A stretch of DNA of 64,000 bases from DASRAP01 sp964503275 (GTDB lineage Bacteria; Gemmatimonadota; Gemmatimonadetes; Gemmatimonadales; Gemmatimonadaceae), in the NCBI GenBank assembly GCA_964503275.1, contig CAZCZO010000009.1, positions 1 to 64,000 of the forward strand, in the 5' to 3' direction. A model generated the notes under the pieces. The model was not told the DNA's origin, made no database searches, and was given only the letters and a program-made list of their open reading frames with translations. The position numbers and the translations under genes are program-made. Below, in pieces: positions 10,901 through 20,845 of the stretch (position 1 is the stretch's first letter; each line of letters begins with the position of its first letter).

Positions 10901-13900
10901 TCCCGCAGTTGAACATCCTGCGGGATGGTGAACTCGGCGTCGGGACCGATGTGCCGCTCTGCGCACGCGGCGCCTTCCAGTTGCTGCTGCTCGGCGATTC
11001 GCGGGCCAACTGCACCGTGCAGAATGGCCGGCTCGACGAAGAGGACATCGACCTGGACCTGACCTTGAACCTCACCGCCGCGCAGCGCGAAGAGGAGCGG
11101 GTCCGCCGCTACATCATCGACCTCTCCGACCGCGCCTCGTACAGCCGGATCGGCACCTGCAATCTGACCTCGGTCGACACCACCGTGGCCGGTGGGGGGA
11201 CGACCACGACGCCGCTGTGCTGGGTGCAGGTGCGTGTGCCGTTCCGCGCGCCCGATGACTCGCTGAATGGCGGACCGAACCTCCGTCGCATCCGCGCGGC
11301 CCGCGTGACGATGATCAGCGGCGAAGGGCTCGCCGACGAGGGCTTCTCGACCCTGCCCTTGGTGCGCCTGCGCTTGCTCGGTTCTCCCTGGCTCAAGCGC
11401 AACGATCGCACGGTGCGCGGGATCGCGGGCGAGGAGCCTGCGGGCGGCTACATGCTCGCCTCGGTGATCGGGACGCAGGACCGTGACACCCTGCGCGGCG
11501 TGGATTACGAGAGCCCGCCCGGCGTCAGTGACGCCCCCGAGACCCAACAGACGGGCCTCGAGAACATGGCGCTGCAGATCAACGAGCGGGCCCTGCGCAT
11601 CCTCGCCGGCGGACTGCAGGAGGGCGACCGCGCCGAGGCCTTCTATCGCTTCGCGGAGGGGTCGCGGAACTTCATGACCTATCGCGAACTGCGGGTCTGG
11701 GCGCGCGGCAACGGCGCCGGATGGGGGCAGGACGGCGAGCTGCAGTTCTACATCAAGATCGGGCGGGATCAGAACAACTTCTACCTGTACCGCACGCCCG
11801 TGAACAGTGGTCGCGGGCGCGCGACCTGGCTGCCCGAGGTCCGCGTGGACTTCCGGCAGCTGTTCGACCTACGCGAGGAGCTGCAGAACAACTTCCTGCA
11901 GGCGTCGCCCGATTCGCTGGCCTGCACGGGCATCGACTCGGTGCTCATCGCGCGGTCGGGGGTGCCGGTGGGCCAGCCGGTCAATCGGCATGCCGTCTGC
12001 CGCAATGGGTACATCGTGTACTCGCTGGACCCCGCGATCAACCCGCCGAACCTCGCCGCGGTGCAAGAGCTGGCGGTGGGGATGGTGCGCGTGGGGACGG
12101 GGACCGGTGCCTTCCCGGTCATGCCGACGGACACCTTGGAGCTCTGGGTCAACGACATCCGGCTCACCGACGTCGAGCGCACGCCGGGCTACGCGGGGCA
12201 GCTCTCGATGGCCGTGAGCGCGGGGGATGTCGCGACGTTCCGCTTCAACGCGAGTCGCGTCGACGGGAATTTCCGACAGTTGGCCGAGCTGCCGTCGTTC
12301 GTGGGCAGTGACGCGCTGAGCTTCGGGACCTCCGTGCGCCTCGAGCGGTTGCTGCCCGGCGCCGCGGCCTTCTCCATTCCGTTCTCGATCAATCACAGTA
12401 CCGCGGCCTCGGAGCCGCTGTTCGTGTCGCAATCCGACATCCGCGGCGGAGGGATCCGCGGACTCCGCACGCCCAAACGCTCCACGACGAACTACTCGCT
12501 CGGGCTGCGCCGGGCGGTGCCGATGTCCGGGGCCGGGGTGCTGCCGACCTTGCTGAACAATCTCTCGCTCACGGGCAACTACGGGACCTCCTCGACCCGG
12601 TCCGAGTTCGCCGATGGCGGCGCGTCGGTCTGGAACGCGACCGTGGACTACAACCTGCAGGCGGGCGCGCGCGCGGTGCGTCTCCCCGGGTGGATGACCG
12701 GCTGGCTGCCGGCCTGGCGTGGCGTCTCGGGACTGCGCACGGGCTCGCTGCGGTGGACGCCGACGCTGCTCCGCGTCAACTCCACCATCGGCCGGAACGT
12801 CGATCGGCGCACGACGTTCCTGCGTCCCGCGGAGACGCTCACCGACACCGGGCGGGTCGTGGAAGGGCTCAGCGCGGTCTGGCGCACGCAGGCCGCCATC
12901 GAGTTCCGGCCGACGTCGGCGATCCAAGCGCGCTGGGACCTGACCAGCGTCCGCGATCTGCGCGACTACGGGGACACCACCGCCATCTCGCTCATCGCGT
13001 CTGGCGAGCGCGAGCGGTTCCTGGGTCGCGACATCGGACTCGAACGTGAGCGGCAGATGAACGCCTCGCTGAGCTACGAGCCCGCCCTCACGGTGTGGCT
13101 GCGCCCGCGGGTCTCGCTCGGCTCGACGTACTCCATGGTGCGCGATCCGCAGTCACGGCAATTGGTGCGCGCGCAGGACTCGCTCGGGGCCTTCCGCTTG
13201 CCGCGGCGCTTGTCGAGCGCGCAGACGGTCGCCGCGGCGCTGACCTTCGATCCGGGGCGCGCGATCGCGTCGTGGCGTGGCGACCGCGGGCGCATCGCGG
13301 CGCTGGCCGAGGTGCTGCGGCCGCTCGACCTGAACTACACGCGCGGGATCAACTCCATCTTCGACGGCGCGCCATTCACGCCGGGGCTCGGCTACCAGTT
13401 CTCGTGGGGCGGGCTCGACCAGTTCCGTGCGGTCGAGGACCGGTCGGCGACGGCGGCCGGCTTCACCGACCAGACCTCGCTGGCATCGGCGCTCCAGCTC
13501 CCCGGCGATCTGGCCATCAATACCCGCGTGCAGCGCGCGGGGACCCGCAACTTCGTCCGACGCCTCGACAACACGCAGGCCGCGGTCGACGGCGCCCAGC
13601 TCACCCTCCCCGATCTCAATGTCCGCTGGTCCTACGCGCCAACGGGGATCCTCGGGCTCGTGATCAGTGGCTTCAACACCTCGGTGGGATATCGCGTGCA
13701 GCGGCAATCCTCGGTCGACCGTGGTCTCGACCCCGACGGGGAGCCCGATATCCGGACCGGCCGCTCCTGGGACTACCCCACCAACCTGTCCGTGACCTGG
13801 GCCTTCCTCGGCAACCTGCGCACCACGGCCGGGTATTCGTTGGGACGACGCGTGGACTCCCTGCCCGGTTCCACCAGCGAGAGCCGCACGGAGGCGATCT

Positions 13901-14217
13901 CGGCCGACCTCCAGCGCTTCATCACGCCGCCCAAGTCTTGGGGCCTCAGGGGCCAATTGAACGCCCGCGTCAACTGGGCGTCCGAGTCGGCCAACACCTT
14001 CGTCACCGTGCGCGGCGACGACCTCCGCAGCCGCTTGGCCGACAACGGGCGTCAGGCGCTGACGGTCAGCGCCGACACCGACGTCTCGGCCAACGTGAAC
14101 TTCTCGTTGCAGTTGTCCAACGTGGTCACGTACGACAACAACTTCAATCGCCGCCTCTCGCAACTGGTCGTCACGACCGTCTTCCGCTTGCAGTTCTTCG
14201 CCAACAACGCCCGATGA
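7921..14217 (+). CDS. sprA: SprA-like giant outer-membrane protein (type IX secretion translocon family)
   Basis: A 2098-residue secreted protein with a signal peptide (about residues 1-22) and sequence resembling SprA/Sov, the 36-strand outer-membrane translocon of the type IX secretion system. Supporting segments include VFLNVDYNSQNQFEASNNI, FLERLEVGNVTMQLPPSQFI, NYGAQAMGQLGPLKFSTILAQQ and the DYQVAARRFFF stretch. In SprA this part reads as repeated beta strands ending in DY(E/Q)ANRHFFL. The remainder is strand-rich with the alternating hydrophobic pattern of a barrel. It starts with TTG at 7921, the only candidate placing the signal peptide correctly. Its TGA overlaps the ATG of the glutaminyl-cyclase-like gene. 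No PorK/L/M/N, PorV or sorting-domain protein is visible nearby, so the secretion role is inferred from family only. Confidence 0.8.
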   Translation: MRLILLLAVLILGGLPALLPAQGSVGTDTVAGAPGVRLPRPASPRFAWVTPPELLPFGRYALRDGSTAELARRVADEIAARVAVRSARLWTSGVRRARDEGIATPPPLLALAPADSIPADTSFAAVFADMLGEYAQLDLEFNGLFEAKVDRTRNERCTASQLFAVTAQCQGLFLPSFDFQFNTKMGGTIADRVFLNVDYNSQNQFEASNNISVFYRGKSDEFLERLEVGNVTMQLPPSQFITGAIPQGNYGAQAMGQLGPLKFSTILAQQRGNVSKNNQFTVGDRTLKTEDREIEDYQVAARRFFFTVDPALFGPEFPNIDILNGVQMRQIAEALPDSVRPRRLSVYRVVLGGQPPNPNGPRFRIIGDPNSQAGQVYELLRENVDFYADPSQLWIALTRQPSLQNERYVLAYTVRVNGRDTTIATTGGTPDVEFVQGREQFANLLWDPQVRPTDPAARREIRSAYQVAGEDLRRNTLQVRIVTGAGVGQEKPLAGTQETYLQMFGLSQSGNPASFDVENRLWPRPGDPNVALGGTANAKLIRDYFLIFPSARPFGRDGLVVPGNPVSDTIYRTPSEDLYSPQHPQSQYRIRLQYDIEGGGSLGSLSLNAVQLRPLSEVVTIDGIALSRETDYTIDYELGQLTFQRPDTLFPVARTVTVRYEENPLLVAAPTNVFGFTGSIPLDRGAIDLIAISQSQRTTFTRPPLGYEPQSSLIAGASTRLSFDAAPLSRWIERLPTVRSTALSRVDFAAEMATSRPQPNSAGQAFVESFENEGGTGLPLAEGAWYYSSQPALGSRLLQRINAPFLDLSRASTMAWQNAGVSRTGQPYTFTFDQIDPQLRLTGTGLQAPEQILWLTLYPLSNGGLRNPSTGEFQWRIDGAASGRRWRSLRTVLSPAGTDLSRVEQLEFWTLVDTTTLGRRANPMLVFDFGEISENSVAFGPTDLTITTRPGGGQDSLFTGKQLLGFDQMDSERDRLSRAFNQATDDRGLPGDRVPQLNILRDGELGVGTDVPLCARGAFQLLLLGDSRANCTVQNGRLDEEDIDLDLTLNLTAAQREEERVRRYIIDLSDRASYSRIGTCNLTSVDTTVAGGGTTTTPLCWVQVRVPFRAPDDSLNGGPNLRRIRAARVTMISGEGLADEGFSTLPLVRLRLLGSPWLKRNDRTVRGIAGEEPAGGYMLASVIGTQDRDTLRGVDYESPPGVSDAPETQQTGLENMALQINERALRILAGGLQEGDRAEAFYRFAEGSRNFMTYRELRVWARGNGAGWGQDGELQFYIKIGRDQNNFYLYRTPVNSGRGRATWLPEVRVDFRQLFDLREELQNNFLQASPDSLACTGIDSVLIARSGVPVGQPVNRHAVCRNGYIVYSLDPAINPPNLAAVQELAVGMVRVGTGTGAFPVMPTDTLELWVNDIRLTDVERTPGYAGQLSMAVSAGDVATFRFNASRVDGNFRQLAELPSFVGSDALSFGTSVRLERLLPGAAAFSIPFSINHSTAASEPLFVSQSDIRGGGIRGLRTPKRSTTNYSLGLRRAVPMSGAGVLPTLLNNLSLTGNYGTSSTRSEFADGGASVWNATVDYNLQAGARAVRLPGWMTGWLPAWRGVSGLRTGSLRWTPTLLRVNSTIGRNVDRRTTFLRPAETLTDTGRVVEGLSAVWRTQAAIEFRPTSAIQARWDLTSVRDLRDYGDTTAISLIASGERERFLGRDIGLERERQMNASLSYEPALTVWLRPRVSLGSTYSMVRDPQSRQLVRAQDSLGAFRLPRRLSSAQTVAAALTFDPGRAIASWRGDRGRIAALAEVLRPLDLNYTRGINSIFDGAPFTPGLGYQFSWGGLDQFRAVEDRSATAAGFTDQTSLASALQLPGDLAINTRVQRAGTRNFVRRLDNTQAAVDGAQLTLPDLNVRWSYAPTGILGLVISGFNTSVGYRVQRQSSVDRGLDPDGEPDIRTGRSWDYPTNLSVTWAFLGNLRTTAGYSLGRRVDSLPGSTSESRTEAISADLQRFITPPKSWGLRGQLNARVNWASESANTFVTVRGDDLRSRLADNGRQALTVSADTDVSANVNFSLQLSNVVTYDNNFNRRLSQLVVTTVFRLQFFANNAR

Positions 14218-15149
14218 GCCTTCGCCCTCTGCTTCGCGCCGCCACCCTCGCCGTGGCCGCCGTGCTCGCCGCCTGTGGCGACCCCGAGCCCACCCGCCCC
14301 GTCGTCGCCTTCGACGGCGCCCGCGCTCTGGGTTATGTGCAGACCCAGCTCGACTTCGGGCCGCGCATCCCGGGGACGCCCGGCCACGTCGCCGCCGGCG
14401 ACTGGATCGTCGCGCAGCTCCGCCCGCTCGCCGACACCGTCATCGAACAGCGCTTCACGCATACCACCGCCGACGGCACCGCGCTGCCGATGCGCAACAT
14501 CTTCGCGCAGTTCAACCGGGCGGCGACGACGCGCATCCTCTACGTCACGCACTGGGATACGCGGCCGCGCTCGGAGAAGGGCAACGACGCCGCCGAGCAG
14601 GCGCAGCCCGTGCCCGGAGCCAACGACGGTGCCTCGGGCACCGCGATGCTGCTGGTGCTGGCCGAGGCGCTGCGCGATCTGCCGCCCACCGTGGGCGTCG
14701 ATCTGCTGTTCACCGACGGCGAGGACTACGGCGACTTCGACACCATGACCGACGTGCTCATCGGCGCCCGCTACTACGCGGAGCACATCCTGCCGGACTC
14801 GGCCTACCGGCCCATGTTCGGCGTGCTGTGGGACATGATCGGGCACCGCAACCTGCGCCTGCCCCAGGAGGCGTTCTCGGCCAAGGCGGCCCCCGAGGTC
14901 AACCACCTGGTCTGGGATGCGGCGGCGCGGCTGGGCCACACGGACATCTTCGTCCCCCAGGTCAAGTATCAGATCCAGGACGACCACGTGCCGCTCATCG
15001 AGAAGGGGTTCCGGATCGTCGATGTCATCGACTTGGACTTCCCGTGGCATCACACGCCCTTCGACACCATCGACAAGGTCAGCGCCCGCTCGCTCGAGGT
15101 GGTGGGGCAGGTGGCGCTGCTGCTGATCCGCGAGGCGGGCGGGCAATGA
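14214..15149 (+). CDS. M28-family glutaminyl-peptide cyclotransferase-like lipoprotein
   Basis: A 311-residue exported protein with a lipobox-like signal (ending LAAC near residue 20) and the M28 zinc-hydrolase fold. Metal and catalytic motifs are in order: THWDT (about residue 111), GANDGASG (about 134), FTDGEDYG (about 165), WDMIG (about 206), QDDHVP (about 253) and WHHTPFDT (about 278). The QDDH(I/V)P motif and the single-zinc pattern resemble glutaminyl cyclases, which turn amino-terminal Gln into pyroglutamate, more than M28 aminopeptidases. The call is cyclase-like, with aminopeptidase as the alternative. The ATG overlaps the stop of the SprA-like gene, so the two are co-translated; this pairing is discussed in the findings. 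Confidence 0.75.
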   Translation: MSLRPLLRAATLAVAAVLAACGDPEPTRPVVAFDGARALGYVQTQLDFGPRIPGTPGHVAAGDWIVAQLRPLADTVIEQRFTHTTADGTALPMRNIFAQFNRAATTRILYVTHWDTRPRSEKGNDAAEQAQPVPGANDGASGTAMLLVLAEALRDLPPTVGVDLLFTDGEDYGDFDTMTDVLIGARYYAEHILPDSAYRPMFGVLWDMIGHRNLRLPQEAFSAKAAPEVNHLVWDAAARLGHTDIFVPQVKYQIQDDHVPLIEKGFRIVDVIDLDFPWHHTPFDTIDKVSARSLEVVGQVALLLIREAGGQ

Positions 15150-15199
15150 TCCGGTGATGGTCGCGCCATTGTGGTGACGGTCCGCTGGGCTGGACGCCG

Positions 15200-15205
15200 T
15201 ATCGT
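15200..15205 (+). promoter_or_regulatory. Candidate -10 box of a leaderless transcript (comEA-like gene)
   Basis: TATCGT lies 6 bases before the ATG at 15212 with no ribosome-binding sequence between. It matches the arrangement seen before other first-in-operon genes in this window. Confidence 0.35.
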
Positions 15206-15211
15206 CCGCCC

Positions 15212-15688
15212 ATGCCGACCCGCTCCGAACGCACCGCGATCCTCTTCCTCTCCGGCGTGCTCGCCGCCGGCGCCCTCGTCCGGGTGGCCCGCGCCATCCA
15301 GACCGGCGAAAAGCCGCCGCCCGCCGCCCAGCAGGCCTTGCAGGCCCAGCGCCGGGCCATCGACTCGGCTCAGCGCCTGCGCGGCGCGCGCCCGGCGACG
15401 CCACCCGCGCCGGTCCGTGCGCCCGTCCGGGCCCGCACGCCCCGGCCGGCCGCCCCGCTCATCCGGTACCCGATCGACCTCGATCGCGCCGACTCGGCCG
15501 TGATCGACGCGCTCCCGGGCGTGGGCCCGGCGATGGCGCGGCGGATCATCGCCCAGCGGGACTCCTTCGGCGCCTTTGGGTCCCTGCGCGAGTTCGAGAC
15601 GCGGGTGCGCGGCGTCGGGCCCAGCATGGTCGCCCGGATCGAGCGCTTGGTGACCTTCTCCGGCCTCCCCCGCGCGCGCTCGCCTTGA
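15212..15688 (+). CDS. ComEA-like helix-hairpin-helix protein
   Basis: A 158-residue protein with one amino-terminal membrane helix or signal (about residues 9-28), a Pro/Ala/Arg-rich linker (about 35-85) and a carboxy-terminal double helix-hairpin-helix domain (about 88-150; IDALPGVGPAMARRIIAQRD and RVRGVGPSMVARIERL). This architecture matches ComEA, the envelope protein that binds incoming DNA during transformation, often working with type IV pili. It lies directly before pilB-pilT-pilC, which supports a DNA-uptake role. It is shorter than B. subtilis ComEA and lacks an obvious SLBB-like domain. Other exported helix-hairpin-helix proteins remain possible. Confidence 0.75.
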   Translation: MPTRSERTAILFLSGVLAAGALVRVARAIQTGEKPPPAAQQALQAQRRAIDSAQRLRGARPATPPAPVRAPVRARTPRPAAPLIRYPIDLDRADSAVIDALPGVGPAMARRIIAQRDSFGAFGSLREFETRVRGVGPSMVARIERLVTFSGLPRARSP

Positions 15689-15782
15689 CACGTCGGTGGC
15701 GGGACGCAGATTGCCCGTATCGGCCCCCGCTCACCCGAGCGGGGCGTCGGTCCTGCCCCCCTGCCTCGGAGTCGTCGCGGTC

Positions 15783-17612
<1,830 letters not shown>

Positions 17613-17643
17613 CCCCGCCGCGCTTCCCCGTTCCGGTCCCCCT

Positions 17644-18819
17644 ATGTCCTCCGCAGCTCCTGCCGCCGCACCGACGGCCGCCCCACAACTGAACCTCCGC
17701 GCGCTGCTCGAGGAGATGATCGAGCGCGACGCCTCGGACCTGCACATCACGGCCGGCGAGCGCCCCAAGCTCCGCATCGACGGCGACATCACCGACTCGC
17801 GCATCGAGTACGTGATGACGCCCAAGGACACGCTGCAGATCGCCTACTCCGTCCTCACCGAGAGCCAGAAGAAGCGCTTCGAGATGGAGGACGAGCTGGA
17901 CTTCTCCTTCGGCATCAACAACCTCGCGCGCTTCCGCGGCAACTGCTTCAAGCAGCGCGGCTGCGTGTCGATGGTCGTGCGGCAGATCCCCTTCAACATC
18001 AAGACCTTCGAAGAGCTCAAGCTGCCGCCGGCCATCGCCCGGATGGCCGAGAAGCCGCGCGGGCTCGTCCTCGTCACCGGCCCCACGGGGTCGGGCAAGT
18101 CCACGACCCTGGCCGCGATGATCGACAAGATCAACAAGGAGCGGAAGGGGCACATCATCACGGTCGAGGACCCGATCGAGTTCATCCACCGGCACCAGAG
18201 CTGCATCGTCAACCAGCGCGAGGTCGGCAACGACACCAAGTCCTTCGCCTCCGCGCTGAAGTACGCCCTCCGCGAGGACCCCGACGTCATCCTGATCGGT
18301 GAGATGCGCGACCTCGAGACGGTGCAGGCGGCGCTGACCATCGCCGAGACGGGCCACTTGGCCTTCGCGACGCTGCACACCAACTCGGCCGCGGAGGCGA
18401 TCAACCGCATGATCGACGTCTTTCCGGCCCACCAGCAGTCGCAGGTGCGCGCCCAGCTGTCGTTCGTGCTCGAGGGCATCGTCACGCAGACGCTGCTGCC
18501 CAAGCGCACGGGGCGCGGCCGGGCGATGGCGGCGGAGATCCTGGTGGTCACGCCGTCCATCCGCGCGCTCATCCGCGACGACAAGGTGCATCAGATCTAC
18601 TCGATGATGCAGGCCGGCAAGAAGTTCGGCTCGCAGACGCTGAACGACGCGCTGTACCAGCTGTACGTCGCGCGCGACGTGTCGGAGGAGGAGTGCCTCC
18701 GCGTGTCGTCCGACAAGAACGAGTTCCTGCGGATGATCGGCAAACCGCCGCTCACCGACGACATGGTCATGGGCAATCGCGATGACAAGTCCGCGATGGC
18801 CGGTGGCACCAAACGCTGA
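17644..18819 (+). CDS. pilT: Type IV pilus retraction ATPase PilT
   Basis: A 391-residue hexameric ATPase that drives pilus retraction. Motifs are Walker A GPTGSGKSTT (near residue 146), Asp box VEDPIEFIH, Walker B DVILIGEMRDLET, His box TLHTNSAAEAINRMIDVFP and the retraction-specific AIRNLIRE-type motif, here IRALIRDDK (near 300). The amino terminus has a short Ala/Pro-rich tail before the conserved LRALLEEMIERDASDLHITAGERP region. The length is slightly above the usual 340-370 because of the tails at both ends. It lies between pilB and pilC, the common gene order. Confidence 0.95.
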   Translation: MSSAAPAAAPTAAPQLNLRALLEEMIERDASDLHITAGERPKLRIDGDITDSRIEYVMTPKDTLQIAYSVLTESQKKRFEMEDELDFSFGINNLARFRGNCFKQRGCVSMVVRQIPFNIKTFEELKLPPAIARMAEKPRGLVLVTGPTGSGKSTTLAAMIDKINKERKGHIITVEDPIEFIHRHQSCIVNQREVGNDTKSFASALKYALREDPDVILIGEMRDLETVQAALTIAETGHLAFATLHTNSAAEAINRMIDVFPAHQQSQVRAQLSFVLEGIVTQTLLPKRTGRGRAMAAEILVVTPSIRALIRDDKVHQIYSMMQAGKKFGSQTLNDALYQLYVARDVSEEECLRVSSDKNEFLRMIGKPPLTDDMVMGNRDDKSAMAGGTKR

Positions 18820-18842
18820 CGACCTTCGGTCGGAGCTTCGCC

Positions 18843-20039
18843 ATGCCTACGTACACGTACACGGCCCGCGACGCGCGCGGCGCCCTGAAGTCGGCGACCA
18901 TCGAGGCGGCCGACCGCGAGGCGGTCGTCGATCAGCTGCGGCGGCTGCGGCTCAATGTCGTCAAGGTCGAGGAGGCCCAGAAGGCCCCCAAGAAGTCGGG
19001 CGGGTCGATCAAGATGCGCGACATCGTCATCTTCACCCGCCAGTTCTCGACCATGATCAACTCGGGGCTGCCCCTCGTGCAGGCCCTCGACATCCTGGCG
19101 CGCCAGAGTGAGAACCCCGCGCTGCAGAACGTCACCAAGCAGGTGGTGTTCGACGTCGAGTCGGGCAACACCGTCGCCGACGCGCTCCGCAAGCATCCCA
19201 AGGCCTTCAGCGACCTGTACGTGAACATGGTCGCGGCCGGTGAGGCGGGTGGTATCCTCGACACCATCCTCATGCGCCTCGCGACGTTCATGGAGAAGAA
19301 CGACGCCCTGGTGCGGAAGGTGAAGGGCGCCATGATCTACCCGGGCGTCATCATGGGGGTCGCGGCCTCGGCCATCGTCGTGCTGCTCATCTTCGTCATC
19401 CCGACCTTCCAGGACATGTTCGCCTCGGTCGGCCTCGCGCTGCCCCTGCCGACGCGCATCGTGATCGGCATGTCGGAGTTCCTGCAGGGCTTCTGGTGGG
19501 CGGTCATCGGCGGCATCGCCGGCAGCGTGGTGATGCTGCAGCGCTACTACGCGACGCAGAACGGACAGTTGGTGATCGACCGGATCCTGCTCCAACTCCC
19601 GGTGCTGGGCGACGTGCTGCGCAAGTCGTCGGTGTCCCGGTTCACGCGGACCCTCGGCACGCTGGTGTCCTCGGGCGTCTCGATCCTCGACGGCCTTGAG
19701 ATCACCGCCAAGACCTCGGGCAACCGCGTCATCCAGGACGCCATCATGGCCAGCCGGGCCTCCATCGCGGGCGGTGACACCATCGCGTCGCCGCTGGAGA
19801 AGTCCAAGGTCTTCCCGCCCATGGTCATCTCGATGATCGCCGTCGGCGAACAGACCGGTGGGCTCGACGAGATGCTCTCGAAGATCGCCGACTTCTACGA
19901 CGAAGAGGTCGACGCGGCCGTGAGCGGCCTGCTCGCCCTGCTCGAGCCGATGATGATCGTGTTCCTCGGCGCGGTGGTCGGCGGCATGATCGTCGCCATG
20001 TACCTGCCGATCTTCGACATGATCAACGCGGTGCAGTGA
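18843..20039 (+). CDS. pilC: Type IV pilus inner-membrane platform protein PilC
   Basis: A 398-residue GspF/PilC-family protein that couples the PilB and PilT motors to the pilin being polymerised. It contains two repeated GspF domains (about residues 62-185 and 265-388), each with the cytosolic helical bundle (FTRQFSTMINSGLPLVQAL; FTRTLGTLVSSGVSILDGL) and membrane helices (about 162-190, 215-240 and 365-390). The start PTYTYTARDARG is typical of the family. It is the last gene of the pilBTC block. Confidence 0.95.
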   Translation: MPTYTYTARDARGALKSATIEAADREAVVDQLRRLRLNVVKVEEAQKAPKKSGGSIKMRDIVIFTRQFSTMINSGLPLVQALDILARQSENPALQNVTKQVVFDVESGNTVADALRKHPKAFSDLYVNMVAAGEAGGILDTILMRLATFMEKNDALVRKVKGAMIYPGVIMGVAASAIVVLLIFVIPTFQDMFASVGLALPLPTRIVIGMSEFLQGFWWAVIGGIAGSVVMLQRYYATQNGQLVIDRILLQLPVLGDVLRKSSVSRFTRTLGTLVSSGVSILDGLEITAKTSGNRVIQDAIMASRASIAGGDTIASPLEKSKVFPPMVISMIAVGEQTGGLDEMLSKIADFYDEEVDAAVSGLLALLEPMMIVFLGAVVGGMIVAMYLPIFDMINAVQ

Positions 20040-20092
20040 GGCCGGTCGCCGGACCGCGCGCGACGACCTTTGTCGCCGCGGTCCGGCCAGCG

Positions 20093-20098
20093 TATCTT
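20093..20098 (+). promoter_or_regulatory. Candidate promoter with -10 box close to start codon (DUF481 gene)
   Basis: TATCTT lies 6 bases before the ATG at 20105, and TTGTCG lies 17 bases further upstream (20070-20075), a good -35/-10 spacing. There is no Shine-Dalgarno sequence. A transcript from here would begin at or next to the ATG. Confidence 0.45.
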
Positions 20099-20104
20099 TC
20101 ACAG

Positions 20105-20827
20105 ATGCGCCAGCTCCTGCGAAGTCTCGTGCTCGTCGGTCTCGTCGCGGCGCCGGCGGTCGCCCAGTCGACCAGTGACCGGCCCAAGGGTTCCGCCGAT
20201 CTCGGGTTCGTGTCGGCCACCGGCAATTCCAGCGTCACCACCTTCTCGTTCGGCCAGAAGCTGACCTGGAAGCCCAGCACGCGCTGGACCCTGCGGCAGG
20301 ACCTGCGCACGGTCTACGGCGAGGCCAACGGGGCCGTCAACACCAGTCTGCTCGTGGCCAAGGTCGCCGGCGACTGGACCATCATCGACGGACTCGCCGT
20401 CACCTCGGGCATCACCTTCGACCGCAATCGCTCCTCGGGCATCAAACGGCGCACCGAGGAGTATCTGGGCGTGGTCTGGCGCTTCGCGACCCTCGCCAGC
20501 GACTCCATCCGCTTCGATGCCGGCGGCGTCTGGACCCAGCAGCGCAACCTGCGCGGCGTCGAGAACGACTTCATCGCGATCAAGGCCGGCCTCTTCTACA
20601 AGAAGCCGCTCGGCGGCGGTGCCTTCGTGCAACAGTCCGTCGAGGCGCTCCCGAACACCGAAGTGCGCGAGGACTGGCGGCTCAACACCGAGACCGCGGT
20701 GGCGGCCCCGCTGCACAAGCGGCTCGGTCTGCGTCTGGCCTACACGGTCCGCTACGACAACCTGCCCGAGGAGACGTTCCAGAAGAGCGATCAGATCTTC
20801 ACAGCGGGCATGCAGATCACGTACTGA
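20105..20827 (+). CDS. DUF481-family outer-membrane protein
   Basis: A 240-residue protein with a cleavable signal peptide (about residues 1-20, ending AVAQ) and a strand-rich body ending in an aromatic residue (MQITY), as expected for an outer-membrane beta barrel. The GSADLGFVSATGNSSVTTFSFGQ opening and the even spacing of aromatic residues match DUF481 (YdiY-like) salt-induced or general outer-membrane proteins, whose function is unknown. The start at 20105 was preferred over a longer frame because it begins the signal peptide and sits behind a promoter-like TATCTT box. Confidence 0.72.
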   Translation: MRQLLRSLVLVGLVAAPAVAQSTSDRPKGSADLGFVSATGNSSVTTFSFGQKLTWKPSTRWTLRQDLRTVYGEANGAVNTSLLVAKVAGDWTIIDGLAVTSGITFDRNRSSGIKRRTEEYLGVVWRFATLASDSIRFDAGGVWTQQRNLRGVENDFIAIKAGLFYKKPLGGGAFVQQSVEALPNTEVREDWRLNTETAVAAPLHKRLGLRLAYTVRYDNLPEETFQKSDQIFTAGMQITY

Positions 20828-20845
20828 CCGCCGGACGCCGCGCGC

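Noticed and set aside
7939..11547. Open frame of 1202 codons on the minus strand opposite the SprA-like gene
   Set aside because: It has the Arg/Gly/His-rich composition of an antisense shadow in GC-rich DNA. The opposite strand shows a clear signal peptide and family motifs.
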